Notes under the pieces: generated by a model
Databases searched by the model: none
Seen by the model: only the letters and a program-made list of their open reading frames with translations
Told to the model about the DNA's origin: nothing
DNA from: Pseudomonas akapageensis
Lineage (GTDB): Bacteria > Pseudomonadota > Gammaproteobacteria > Pseudomonadales > Pseudomonadaceae
Assembly: GCF_011355085.1 (NCBI RefSeq)
Contig: NZ_VXCP01000012.1
Span: 38,568 to 83,650 of the forward strand
Reading direction: 5' to 3'
Length of the DNA: 45,083 nucleotides
Shown here: positions 1 to 7,706 of the stretch, piece by piece
Layout: every line of letters begins with the position of its first letter
How positions within the stretch are numbered: position 1 is the first letter of the stretch
Program-made: the position numbers and the translations under genes

Positions 1-120
1 ATCAGGGGCCGCTTCTGGCCGCTCTTGTCGCAGAAAGTTGAAATGCACGGCGTTGCTCGCCAGAATCGCGCCCCGTTCCGGCCAAAGTTGCCGGACGTTC
101 GTGGTGAAAAGGGGCTGCAG

Positions 121-816
121 TTGAACGAACAGACATTGTCCATGCGCCTGGAGCGCGTGGCGGCGCACGTGCCTGCAGGTGCGTGCCTGGCCGATATCGG
201 CTCGGATCACGGCTACCTGCCAGTGGCGTTGATGCGCCGGGGCGCCATCGCGGCGGCGGTGGCCGGGGAGGTGGCATTGACGCCGTTTTGTGCGGCCGAA
301 CGCACCGTGCGCGAGAACGGCCTGGAGCCGCGGATCACCGTGCGTCTGGCCAATGGCCTGGCGGCGATCGAGCCGGGAGACGGGATCACGGCGATCAGCA
401 TCTGCGGCATGGGCGGCGAGACGATCCGCGACATCCTCGACAGCGGCAAGGCGCGTCTGAGCGGCCAGGAGCGCCTGATCCTGCAACCCAACGGCGGCGA
501 GCAGCCACTGCGCCAATGGCTGATGGAAAATGGTTACCGCATCCTCTGCGAGGAAGTGCTGCGGGAAAACCGCTTCGACTACGAAATCATCGTCGCCGAG
601 CGCGCGGGTCCTGTACTGTACACCGCCGAGGAACTGTACTTCGGCCCGCTGCAGATGCAGGCGCGCAGCCCGGCGTTCCTGCTCAAGTGGCAGCGCAAGC
701 TGCGCCAGAAGCAGCGGACCCTGACCCACTTCGCCCGGGCGCGACAGGCCGTGCCCGAGGAGAAGGTGCAGGACATCGCCCGGCAGGCCCGGTGGATCAC
801 CGAGCTGCTGGCTTGA
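121..816 (+). CDS. trmK: tRNA (adenine(22)-N1)-methyltransferase TrmK family
   Basis: A 231-residue SAM-dependent methyltransferase of the TrmK/COG2384 family, expected to methylate N1 of A22 in tRNA in the cytoplasm. The SAM-binding loop is visible near the N-terminus (ADIGSDHGYLP), followed by the family signature ISICGMGGETI and a LILQPNGGE stretch. The C-terminal part is basic and helical (KWQRKLRQKQRTL), as is usual for the RNA-contacting tail. The open frame runs further upstream, but the TTG at 121 is preferred because family members start at NEQTLSMRLERVA and an AAGGGG ribosome site precedes it. Family assignment is firm; the exact tRNA target is taken from the family. Confidence 0.85.
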   Translation: MNEQTLSMRLERVAAHVPAGACLADIGSDHGYLPVALMRRGAIAAAVAGEVALTPFCAAERTVRENGLEPRITVRLANGLAAIEPGDGITAISICGMGGETIRDILDSGKARLSGQERLILQPNGGEQPLRQWLMENGYRILCEEVLRENRFDYEIIVAERAGPVLYTAEELYFGPLQMQARSPAFLLKWQRKLRQKQRTLTHFARARQAVPEEKVQDIARQARWITELLA

Positions 817-867
817 ACCTGGTTTGCCGGATGGCTCGCTAAAGACCCGGCTGGTGCTTTACAGGGA

Positions 868-1029
868 TCAGCTATCGGGAGAAAGGGTGGAGTCCTGGCT
901 GGATTCGGCAGCCAGTTTCAGTCGGTCAGCTTTGCTGATGTACTTGGGCTTGCTTTTGGGCGCCAATTTAGCGCTGGCCTTTTTGGCGTTAGCCTTCAGT
1001 AGCTGATTTATCTTTTTACGACGATTCAT
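868..1029 (-). CDS. small basic DUF2986-family protein
   Basis: A 53-codon gene that opens with MNRRKKINQLLKANAKK and continues with KPKYISKADRLKLAAES before a TGA stop. This lysine-rich pattern matches the DUF2986 family of small uncharacterised gammaproteobacterial proteins as I recall it. The high basic content suggests a nucleic-acid or ribosome partner, which is inference only. It lies tail-to-tail with trmK, 51 bp from its stop. No membrane segment or signal peptide is present. The rightward reading of the same bases is a shadow. Confidence 0.7.
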   Translation of the reverse strand: MNRRKKINQLLKANAKKASAKLAPKSKPKYISKADRLKLAAESSQDSTLSPDS

Positions 1030-1080
1030 GTTTTTCTGCTTTCTCCAAGCGTTATCTGTTCATCACGGCAAGGCTATAAC

Positions 1081-1575
1081 CTAGCCGCCGTTGTTGTCCG
1101 CCTGGTGTCCCGCGTGCTCGTCATGGCCTGTCTGGGTATCGGCAGACTCGACTTTGACTTGCACTTCAACCTTGCCAGCCTTCTCGAACTCCAGGGTCAT
1201 CGGGAACTGTTCACCGGCTTTCAGCGGCTTGTCCATACCCGTTAGCATTACATGGTTGCCGCCGGGCTGGAATATCACCTCGCCATGGGCGGGGATATCC
1301 ACGGTAGCCGTGTGTTGCATATTCATCATGCCGCTATCGGAGGCCTGAAGGTGAAGCTCACATTTTTGCGCACGAGGGCTGCTGACAGCGACCAGTCGGT
1401 CGGCCTGGCTTTCGTGGTTGTGTATGGTGAAATAAGCGGCACCACCTGGCATATCAACGGGTAGCTCACGCGACCAGGGGTTTTCGACCAGCACTTCTCC
1501 GACCTTGTATTCATGGGCAAAGGCTGACGGGGCACAAGCGATCAGAGCGGCAAGACTCAGGATACGAATGACCAT
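1081..1575 (-). CDS. periplasmic copper chaperone PCu(A)C family
   Basis: A 164-residue exported protein with a cleavable signal peptide ending near AFAHEY. The mature part is a PCu(A)C (formerly DUF461) cupredoxin-like domain. It carries the ELH and GMMNMQ copper ligands and the later GGNHVMLTGM element that together make the His/Met copper(I) site of the family. A His-rich tail (HDEHAGHQ) may be an extra metal site. These proteins deliver copper to cytochrome oxidase CuA or handle periplasmic copper. An AAGGAA ribosome site lies 6 bp before the ATG. It stands alone: no SCO1 or copper transporter gene is adjacent. Confidence 0.88.
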   Translation of the reverse strand: MVIRILSLAALIACAPSAFAHEYKVGEVLVENPWSRELPVDMPGGAAYFTIHNHESQADRLVAVSSPRAQKCELHLQASDSGMMNMQHTATVDIPAHGEVIFQPGGNHVMLTGMDKPLKAGEQFPMTLEFEKAGKVEVQVKVESADTQTGHDEHAGHQADNNGG

Positions 1576-1602
1576 TGAGATTTCCTTGTCGTAAGGCTGT
1601 AC

Positions 1603-1621
1603 TTGAGAGCGGCTCTCTCAA
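1603..1621. terminator. hairpin between the PCu(A)C and GGDEF genes
   Basis: A perfect 7-bp inverted repeat, TTGAGAG / CTCTCAA, with a 5-base loop. It lies just past the stop of the leftward GGDEF gene and just upstream of the copper chaperone start. There is no clear T-run, so it may be a weak terminator or a protein-binding site. Confidence 0.4.
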
Positions 1622-1658
1622 CATAGACAGCAGGCATCCCGAACACAAATAGTCATTT

Positions 1659-2831
1659 TCAAATAACGCTCTCGCCGTTGCCGAAGGTTCGATCGACCAG
1701 GCGGATACTATCGCGTCCACCACGCTTGGATTCGTAGAGCGCGGCGTCGCCTTGCTCGATCAGCGCCGCGAGGCTGGCAGGCGGTCGGTCGAACAGATTG
1801 GCCCCGATGCTCAGGGTCACAGCCTTGGGAGTAGGGAATGTCTGTGAGGCAGCGATGTGGAACTGTTCGCGCAATGCGTTGCCCAGCCGTGCTATTCGCT
1901 CACTCGACGTATCACTGAGAAGGATAACGAATTCGTCGCCGCCCAGCCGGGCCGCCAGTGCGCCTTCAGGCAGTGACGAACGAATGATGTCACTCAGCGC
2001 GACGAGCAGTCGGTCACCTGCAGCATGGCCATACAGGTCATTGACCATTTTGAAGTTGTCGATATCGATCAGCAGCAAGGCGCCCGGTCGAGCGATTGAA
2101 ATTTCATCCAACAGGCGTGGTGCTCGCACATCGAGGGCGCGACGGTTGTACAGGGCGGTCAATGGATCGCTTGCGGCCAATTGTTCTATCCATTGCTCCC
2201 GACGGTAGCGTTCGGTACCGGTCATCGAGAGTGCGATCAGCATGATCGCCATTACGCCCTCGACCAGGGAAATCTGAATGATCTCACCACGAAAAGCTGC
2301 AAGGTCGATCAGTGTTCCTGGAATAACTGCCGAGATCGCTTTGGCGAAATAGAAAAGTCCGTGAACCAACAGTACATAACGCAACTGTACCGCGCCAACA
2401 CTCAACGACTTGCCATGGGGGCGCAGGAGGAGGCTGGCTCGGAGTGACAAAAGGGCAATCAGCAGTGAATTGGCCAGTAGCATGATCCTCGACCACGACG
2501 GCTCGTCCGGCAACAACAGCAGTGCAATCCAGGCGACGAAAATCAGGTACCAGGCCCCGGATATGCGCGTCTTCGTGAAGCGCGCAACGCCCAGCAGGAA
2601 AAACCAGTGGGCCGTCACCAACAGGCCGTTGGCGAACCAGATGCCGATCAGCAAAAGACCGCTGCCGCGCAGCAAGGCGAGGGTCGAGCCCACGGTGATC
2701 GTTGCAAAACCGGCGCTCCAGAACAGCAGTGACTGTTCCCGAATACTGCGCCACTCGACTGCCAGATACAGGGCGGCGGCCGCTGCAAGAGCGATCGAGA
2801 GGGTCAACATCGTGGGAGGGTCGAGCACCAT
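1659..2831 (-). CDS. membrane-bound GGDEF diguanylate cyclase
   Basis: About 390 residues. The N-terminal half holds roughly six to seven hydrophobic segments (LTLSIALAAAAALYLAV, WSAGFATITVGSTLALL and so on). The C-terminal half is a GGDEF domain that would make cyclic-di-GMP from two GTP. Conserved elements are DPLTALYNRR, DIDNFKMVND and an intact GGDEF at residues 297-301. The position where an inhibitory RxxD site would lie reads LPEG, so product inhibition through that site is not expected. Start choice: ATG at 2831 follows AAAGG closely; an alternative ATG at 2906 would add 25 residues. It is divergent from the GGDEF-EAL gene. Confidence 0.85.
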   Translation of the reverse strand: MVLDPPTMLTLSIALAAAAALYLAVEWRSIREQSLLFWSAGFATITVGSTLALLRGSGLLLIGIWFANGLLVTAHWFFLLGVARFTKTRISGAWYLIFVAWIALLLLPDEPSWSRIMLLANSLLIALLSLRASLLLRPHGKSLSVGAVQLRYVLLVHGLFYFAKAISAVIPGTLIDLAAFRGEIIQISLVEGVMAIMLIALSMTGTERYRREQWIEQLAASDPLTALYNRRALDVRAPRLLDEISIARPGALLLIDIDNFKMVNDLYGHAAGDRLLVALSDIIRSSLPEGALAARLGGDEFVILLSDTSSERIARLGNALREQFHIAASQTFPTPKAVTLSIGANLFDRPPASLAALIEQGDAALYESKRGGRDSIRLVDRTFGNGESVI

Positions 2832-3048
2832 AACCTTTCTGAACGCCTGACATGTGGTTAAAGCGCACGATTGTAATAGCTCTGGCTGATTTTTCGCAGA
2901 GTTCATCGTTTGCGTGCGTCCTTTTGCCGGCACTAAAGCGAATAAAACTATTGAAAAAAACCTCTATAAGCTTTACATGGGAAGCTCACTGGCACATTGC
3001 TGGCAATCAGTCAGTGAGTATCACCCGTTTTTGGCTCAGGGAGCGCTG

Positions 3049-5949
3049 ATGAGTTTTCGTCCATTGACCGATTCCCCGCGGCAATCGATCGATTGCGACG
3101 TTGTGGCATCTCAACTAGAAGCGAACTTGGATGCTGTCGGCATGGCCTGCGCCGGCAACGAGGACATCATCGAACAATTGCTGGACTCAGCGCGCAACTG
3201 GGCCCATTCCACTGCGTGGGCGGTTTATCGTGCCGGTGAACAACTGCATCTGGTCGGGCAGGGCGACCCACGGATGCAATGGCCGTCCAGCGTTGCGAAT
3301 GAAGAGCTGGAAGCCTTTTGCCTGACCTGGCACTTGCACCGCTGGCCGACCGGTAGAGGCGAAAGCGTGCTGGGGTGGCTACTCGCGCCAGTCAACGATG
3401 CCGCGCAACCGGCGCTCGCCGAATTTGCCCAGCGCCTGGCCATTCAGGTACAGACCAATACCCTTGCCCGTGCGCAGATTACTCAGCGTGTGCTGTATGA
3501 AATTACTTACCTGGCCAGTTCGACCCGCGACCGGTCAGTGTTTCTGGTGGGGGTTCACCGGCTGCTGGCGAGCCTGATCGACGCCGAGAACTTCTATCTC
3601 GCGCTGTATGACCCGCACAGTGGCAAGATTGACTACCCGTACTATGTCGACGTTATCGACGTTGATGCCCTGGCGTCCGAGAACTACGAATACCTTGACC
3701 CTTCGCACCTGTCTATGACCGGCCAGGTGTTGACCACGGGTCAGCCGTTGCTGATCGACGCCGCCGGCATTCGCGCGGCTCAGGCCGAGGGCCGTTTCTA
3801 CTGCATAGGTGATCGTCCCGAGTTCTGGATGGGCGCACCGTTGAAAAATGCCACGGATGACGTGTTTGGCATGATCGCGATGCAGGTCTACGACGTTTCC
3901 CGTACCTACAGCGCTGAAGATCGTGCGCTGTTCCTGGTGGTAGCCCGTCACGTGGCCATGGCGTTGGACCGGATTCTGCATCGAGAAGGTCTGGAGGCGA
4001 CGGTGATGCGTCGCACCCTGGAGCTTTCGGAACTCAACGATGCATTGAGGCAAGAGGTGGCAGAACGGGAGCGCGCCGAGCATTTGCAGAGCGCGCTGTT
4101 TCAGATTGCGGAACTGTCGAGCCAGCCTGGCGACATGGCTGAGTTGTTTCAAACCTTGCATGGCATCGTCGGTGATTTGCTGTTCGCGCAGAACTTCTAC
4201 ATTGCGCTGTTCGATGACGCGACCAATGAAGTGACCTTTCCGTACTATATCGACGAGCGGCAGCCGACCTGCCCGGTGGCAAGGCGTGGGTGCCGGGGCT
4301 TGACCGAGTACGTTATCCGTCAGCGTCGACCTTGCCTGATTGACTCCAGCGAGGCAGAGCGTCTGGCTGCGCAGGGTGAAATCGAACTTGCCCATGATGA
4401 GTCTGTCCGATCCTGCTCCTGGCTGGGCATTCCATTGTTTGATGGCGATGCCGTGCGTGGCGTGCTTGCGGTGCAAAGCTATACCTCGAAGGTGCGGTAT
4501 ACCCTGCGTGACCAGGAACTGCTGACGTTTGTGTCGCGGCACATTGATACAGCGTTGTCGCGACGCACAGCCGCCGAGGCGATCCATGTCGCCAACCTCA
4601 AGCTGGAAGCCCGGGTGCAGGACCGCACCCGCGAGCTCGATCACGCCAATGCCAAGTTGCAACACGAAAACTCCCACGATGCGCTGACCGGGCTAGCGAA
4701 TCGTACCTACCTGCAACAGCGCCTCAATCTGGCCTGGTCGCGGTTCGGCAGCGAAGGCGGGCACCTGGCGGTGATGTTCATCGACCTGGACCGTTTCAAG
4801 ATGGTCAACGATAGCTTCGGCCATCATTTTGGCGACCTGCTGTTGATGCAGGCCGCCCACCGTTTACGCGGTTGTCTGCGCGACACCGACATGCTGGCGC
4901 GCCTGGGGGGCGATGAGTTTTCAGTGCTCGCGCCCGAGGCACCGCTGGAAGTAGTGATCGAAATCGCCGAACGTATCCTGGTGGCGTTTGACCTGCCGTT
5001 TTTCATCAACGGCTATGAAGTTTTTTCGTCCTGCAGTATCGGAATCGTCAGTGCCGACAGTCAGTTCCATCATGAGCCAGCCGACTTGCTGCGTGATGCC
5101 GATGCGGCGATGTACCGCGTCAAGAGTGCCGGGCGCGACAGCTACGCGGTGTTCAATCAGGAAGTGCGCCGTGAAGTCTCGGACCAGGTTGAGCGGGAAG
5201 GGGCCTTGCGTAACGCACTGAAACGTACCGACGAACTGCTGCCGTATTTCCAGCCCATTGTCAGCGTCGAAAGCGGTGAACTGCTGGCCCTTGAAGCACT
5301 GATCCGCTGGCATCAGCCGGGCGGCCGGGTGATCGCGCCCGGCGAGTTTTTGCCGGATGTCGAGGGTTTGCGCCTGATCGGTCGACTTGATCTGTACATG
5401 CTTACCCGCGTCGCAGTGATCCTCGCACAACCCCAGCACGCCAATTGGCCTCCAGTGCATGTCAATTGCTCCAGCTACAGCATGACGCGTCCGGATTTCG
5501 CCAGTGAGGTGCTGACACTGTTGGCGCGGCACCGGGTCTCGCCGTCGCGAATCTGCCTGGAGTTGACTGAAGGTGCACTGGTAGCTGAGCCGGCGATTGC
5601 CCGACGGACCATGCAGGAATTGGCCGACAACGGCATGTCGGTGGTGCTCGATGACTTCGGTGCAGGGTTTTCATCCCTGAGCTATGTGCACCAATACCGT
5701 TTCAGCGGCTTGAAGATCGACAAGTCGTTCGTCCTTGAACTGACCACCAGCTCCCGTAGTCGCGCGATCGTCCGGGCAATTGTGCGGATGGCCGAATCGC
5801 TGGACCTGAGCGTGGTGGCCGAAGGTGTCGAGGATGAAGCGACGCTGGACTTGCTGCGCGAAATGGGCGCAGGGCAGGCCCAGGGTTATTATTTTGCCAG
5901 GCCGATGGGGTTGGAAGCGTTGTTGGCGAGTTCGCTGGTCGGTCGCTAG
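3049..5949 (+). CDS. GAF-GAF-GGDEF-EAL cyclic-di-GMP turnover protein
   Basis: A 966-residue soluble protein. Two GAF sensor domains lie at about residues 145-310 and 345-505 and share the pattern NFYLALYD / NFYIALFD followed by FPYYID-like stretches. A short coiled-coil linker follows, then a GGDEF domain (GGDEF at 620-624, preceded by an RDTD inhibitory-site motif) and an EAL domain (EALIRW from residue 749, then ELTEGALV, DDFGAGFSSL, LKIDKSF and VAEGVED). Catalytic signatures of both enzymatic domains are intact, so it may both make and break cyclic-di-GMP. The ATG at 3049 follows AGGGAGC; longer upstream starts lack such a site. No membrane segment is seen. Confidence 0.88.
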   Translation: MSFRPLTDSPRQSIDCDVVASQLEANLDAVGMACAGNEDIIEQLLDSARNWAHSTAWAVYRAGEQLHLVGQGDPRMQWPSSVANEELEAFCLTWHLHRWPTGRGESVLGWLLAPVNDAAQPALAEFAQRLAIQVQTNTLARAQITQRVLYEITYLASSTRDRSVFLVGVHRLLASLIDAENFYLALYDPHSGKIDYPYYVDVIDVDALASENYEYLDPSHLSMTGQVLTTGQPLLIDAAGIRAAQAEGRFYCIGDRPEFWMGAPLKNATDDVFGMIAMQVYDVSRTYSAEDRALFLVVARHVAMALDRILHREGLEATVMRRTLELSELNDALRQEVAERERAEHLQSALFQIAELSSQPGDMAELFQTLHGIVGDLLFAQNFYIALFDDATNEVTFPYYIDERQPTCPVARRGCRGLTEYVIRQRRPCLIDSSEAERLAAQGEIELAHDESVRSCSWLGIPLFDGDAVRGVLAVQSYTSKVRYTLRDQELLTFVSRHIDTALSRRTAAEAIHVANLKLEARVQDRTRELDHANAKLQHENSHDALTGLANRTYLQQRLNLAWSRFGSEGGHLAVMFIDLDRFKMVNDSFGHHFGDLLLMQAAHRLRGCLRDTDMLARLGGDEFSVLAPEAPLEVVIEIAERILVAFDLPFFINGYEVFSSCSIGIVSADSQFHHEPADLLRDADAAMYRVKSAGRDSYAVFNQEVRREVSDQVEREGALRNALKRTDELLPYFQPIVSVESGELLALEALIRWHQPGGRVIAPGEFLPDVEGLRLIGRLDLYMLTRVAVILAQPQHANWPPVHVNCSSYSMTRPDFASEVLTLLARHRVSPSRICLELTEGALVAEPAIARRTMQELADNGMSVVLDDFGAGFSSLSYVHQYRFSGLKIDKSFVLELTTSSRSRAIVRAIVRMAESLDLSVVAEGVEDEATLDLLREMGAGQAQGYYFARPMGLEALLASSLVGR

Positions 5950-5984
5950 AGTGCTTTGACCCGCCGAGCGGTCGTGTAAGTTCA

Positions 5985-6070
5985 TTGACAATGGGAGCAC
6001 ATGCTCTTAATTTGAGTCTTATAGGGGCATGTGCTCCTATTTTTGAATTAAATGAGAGCATATGCTCCTA
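5985..6070 (+). promoter_or_regulatory. triple palindromic operator and promoter of the NmrA/MarR pair
   Basis: Three copies of GAGCA-N2-TGCTC (the second reads GGGCA) are centred at 6000.5, 6030.5 and 6061.5. They are therefore 30 and 31 bp apart, about three helical turns. Copies two and three extend to ATAGGGGCA/TGCTCCTAT and ATGAGAGCA/TGCTCCTAT. A perfect -35 hexamer TTGACA at 5985-5990 directly precedes copy one, so that copy would lie between -35 and -10. The likely ligand is the MarR protein encoded one gene downstream; this is inference. Confidence 0.75.
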
Positions 6071-6091
6071 TATGTTGAGAGGAACACGACC

Positions 6092-6973
6092 ATGAGCCAG
6101 GCAGAAATTCTTGTAAGCGGTGCAACCGGGCGTACGGGTGGGGCAGCCATCGATGAGCTGCTCAAGATGGGCAAGCGCGTGCGAGCTTACGTACGCACGG
6201 ACGATGAGAGGGCTGCGGCGCTGCGCGAGCGTGGGGTTGAAATTGCCCTTGGCGATTTCACCGATATCGATGACATCCGTGCGGCGATGGAAGGCATCCG
6301 CTCGGCCTATTTCCTTTACCCGCTGGCGCCGGGAATCATCGACGGTACAGCCTATTTTGCCCAGGCAGCGAAGGAGGCCGGGGTAGCGGCAATCGTGAAC
6401 ATGTCGCAGATCTCCGCACGGCGCGAGTCCAGGAGTCATCTGGCACAGGATCACTGGATCTCCGAGCGTGTTTTCGACTGGTCGGGCGTACCGACAACGC
6501 ATCTGCGCCCCACATTTTTCACGGATTGGCTCGTATACCCTCACTTCGTAAAAGAAATCCGGGCCAGTAAAAAAATCGAGTTCCCCTTCGACAATGGTCG
6601 TCACGCGCCCATCAGTGCCGACGACCAGGGGCGGGTGATCGCTCACATCCTGGCCAACCCTGCGGGACACGAGGGTAAGATTTACAATCTCCATGGCCCG
6701 GTCGAGATGAACCATACCGAGATCGCTGCAGCCATGAGCGAGGTGCTTGGTGTGGAAATCCAGTACGCGCCGACATCGATCGAGGCGTTCAAGCTTAAAA
6801 TGGAGCAGCAGTACAAGTTTCCGCCGTCCCTGGTACAACACCTGGTCGAAGTCGCTCAGAACTACCGAGAGGGAATCTTCGCGGGTGTGAACGATGTCGT
6901 GGAGAAGGTCACCGGCACGCCTGCGTTGTCCGTGCAGGCTTTCATGGAAAAATACCGAGACGTCTATGCGTGA
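6092..6973 (+). CDS. NmrA-like NAD(P)-binding oxidoreductase
   Basis: A 293-residue Rossmann-fold protein of the atypical short-chain dehydrogenase/NmrA group. The nucleotide-binding motif is ILVSGATGRTGG at the N-terminus, followed by YVRTDDERAAALRERGVE, GDFTDIDDI and the NMSQISA strand that replaces the classical catalytic Tyr-Lys region. Substrate is unknown; relatives reduce quinones or act as redox sensors. Start at 6092 is supported by GAGAGGAA 8 bp upstream; the frame's earlier ATG at 6062 overlaps the third operator. It forms a two-gene unit with the MarR gene 52 bp downstream. Confidence 0.82.
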   Translation: MSQAEILVSGATGRTGGAAIDELLKMGKRVRAYVRTDDERAAALRERGVEIALGDFTDIDDIRAAMEGIRSAYFLYPLAPGIIDGTAYFAQAAKEAGVAAIVNMSQISARRESRSHLAQDHWISERVFDWSGVPTTHLRPTFFTDWLVYPHFVKEIRASKKIEFPFDNGRHAPISADDQGRVIAHILANPAGHEGKIYNLHGPVEMNHTEIAAAMSEVLGVEIQYAPTSIEAFKLKMEQQYKFPPSLVQHLVEVAQNYREGIFAGVNDVVEKVTGTPALSVQAFMEKYRDVYA

Positions 6974-7025
6974 TCAATACGCACGGGGCGTAAATATTCA
7001 TCAGTAGTAGAGAGGAAATACAGAG

Positions 7026-7487
7026 ATGCTGCCGGTTAACCAGCCACTAGGGATCGACCAGTGCAATTGTTCCGCAATAAGGAAAGCGAGCCGGCAGATC
7101 TCTCGCCTCTATGATGCGCACCTTGAGCCATCGGGGCTGCGGATAACCCAGTTCCTGACCTTGGCAGCGCTCAATGATTTGGGGAGTGCTGCAGTCAATA
7201 CCCTTGCTGAGCGGCTCGATATCGAGCGGACAGCGATGGGAAAAATGGCCGGCTTTCTGGAGCGCGGCGGATTGATCTCGATCAGCCCCTCGCCATCTGA
7301 CGGCAGAATTCGCCTGATGGCGCTGACCGAGGAAGGCAGGCGCTTGTTCAAAAGGGCTGCTCCTCTCTGGGAGGAGGCTCAACGAGAGTTTGAGCAATTG
7401 AACGGCACTGAAAAAGTGACCTCGCTGCGGCGGGACCTGGCTCGTGTAATAGTCGGCGATAAAGCCGGCGGATTATCTGATGACTGA
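7026..7487 (+). CDS. MarR-family transcriptional regulator
   Basis: A 153-residue winged-helix regulator. It shows the MarR pattern: CNCSAIRKASRQISRLYDAHL N-terminal dimer helix, ITQFLTLAAL, the recognition region TLAERLDIERTAMGKMAGFLERGGLI, the wing SPSDGRIRLMALTEEGRRL, and a C-terminal dimer helix. Such proteins usually bind a palindrome in their own promoter and release it on a phenolic ligand or thiol oxidation. The N-terminal Cys pair (CNC) could be redox-active. It is co-oriented with the NmrA-like gene and is the best candidate to bind the three palindromes upstream of that gene. Confidence 0.85.
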   Translation: MLPVNQPLGIDQCNCSAIRKASRQISRLYDAHLEPSGLRITQFLTLAALNDLGSAAVNTLAERLDIERTAMGKMAGFLERGGLISISPSPSDGRIRLMALTEEGRRLFKRAAPLWEEAQREFEQLNGTEKVTSLRRDLARVIVGDKAGGLSDD

Positions 7488-7657
7488 GCTACATCGCCAC
7501 CTGGCCAGCAGGAGGGGTATCAGTCAATTGCGTTCGCGTGAGCATTCTTACCGGCTTCTGCAGCAGAAATTGGCAAGGAGTCTAATATGAAATGCCATGG
7601 ATCGGTCCACCCCCTATTTGCGTAAAGATGCGAGGGACCGTTGGCATGCAGACGGCT

Positions 7658-7678
7658 CCAACACCCCACCGGTGTTGG
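7658..7678 (+). promoter_or_regulatory. hairpin upstream of the second GGDEF gene
   Basis: An 8-bp perfect inverted repeat CCAACACC / GGTGTTGG with a 5-base loop, ending 28 bp before the ATG at 7707 and about 20 bp before its GGAGGG ribosome site. No T-run follows. It may be an operator or a leader structure. The rest of 7488-7706 shows nothing recognisable. Confidence 0.4.
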
Positions 7679-7706
7679 CTAAATGGATTTTGAGCTGGAG
7701 GGAACC

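Noticed and set aside
3535..4677. 380-residue leftward open frame
   Set aside because: It lies wholly antisense to the GAF-GAF-GGDEF-EAL gene and has no family pattern; it is a by-product of GC-rich codon use.
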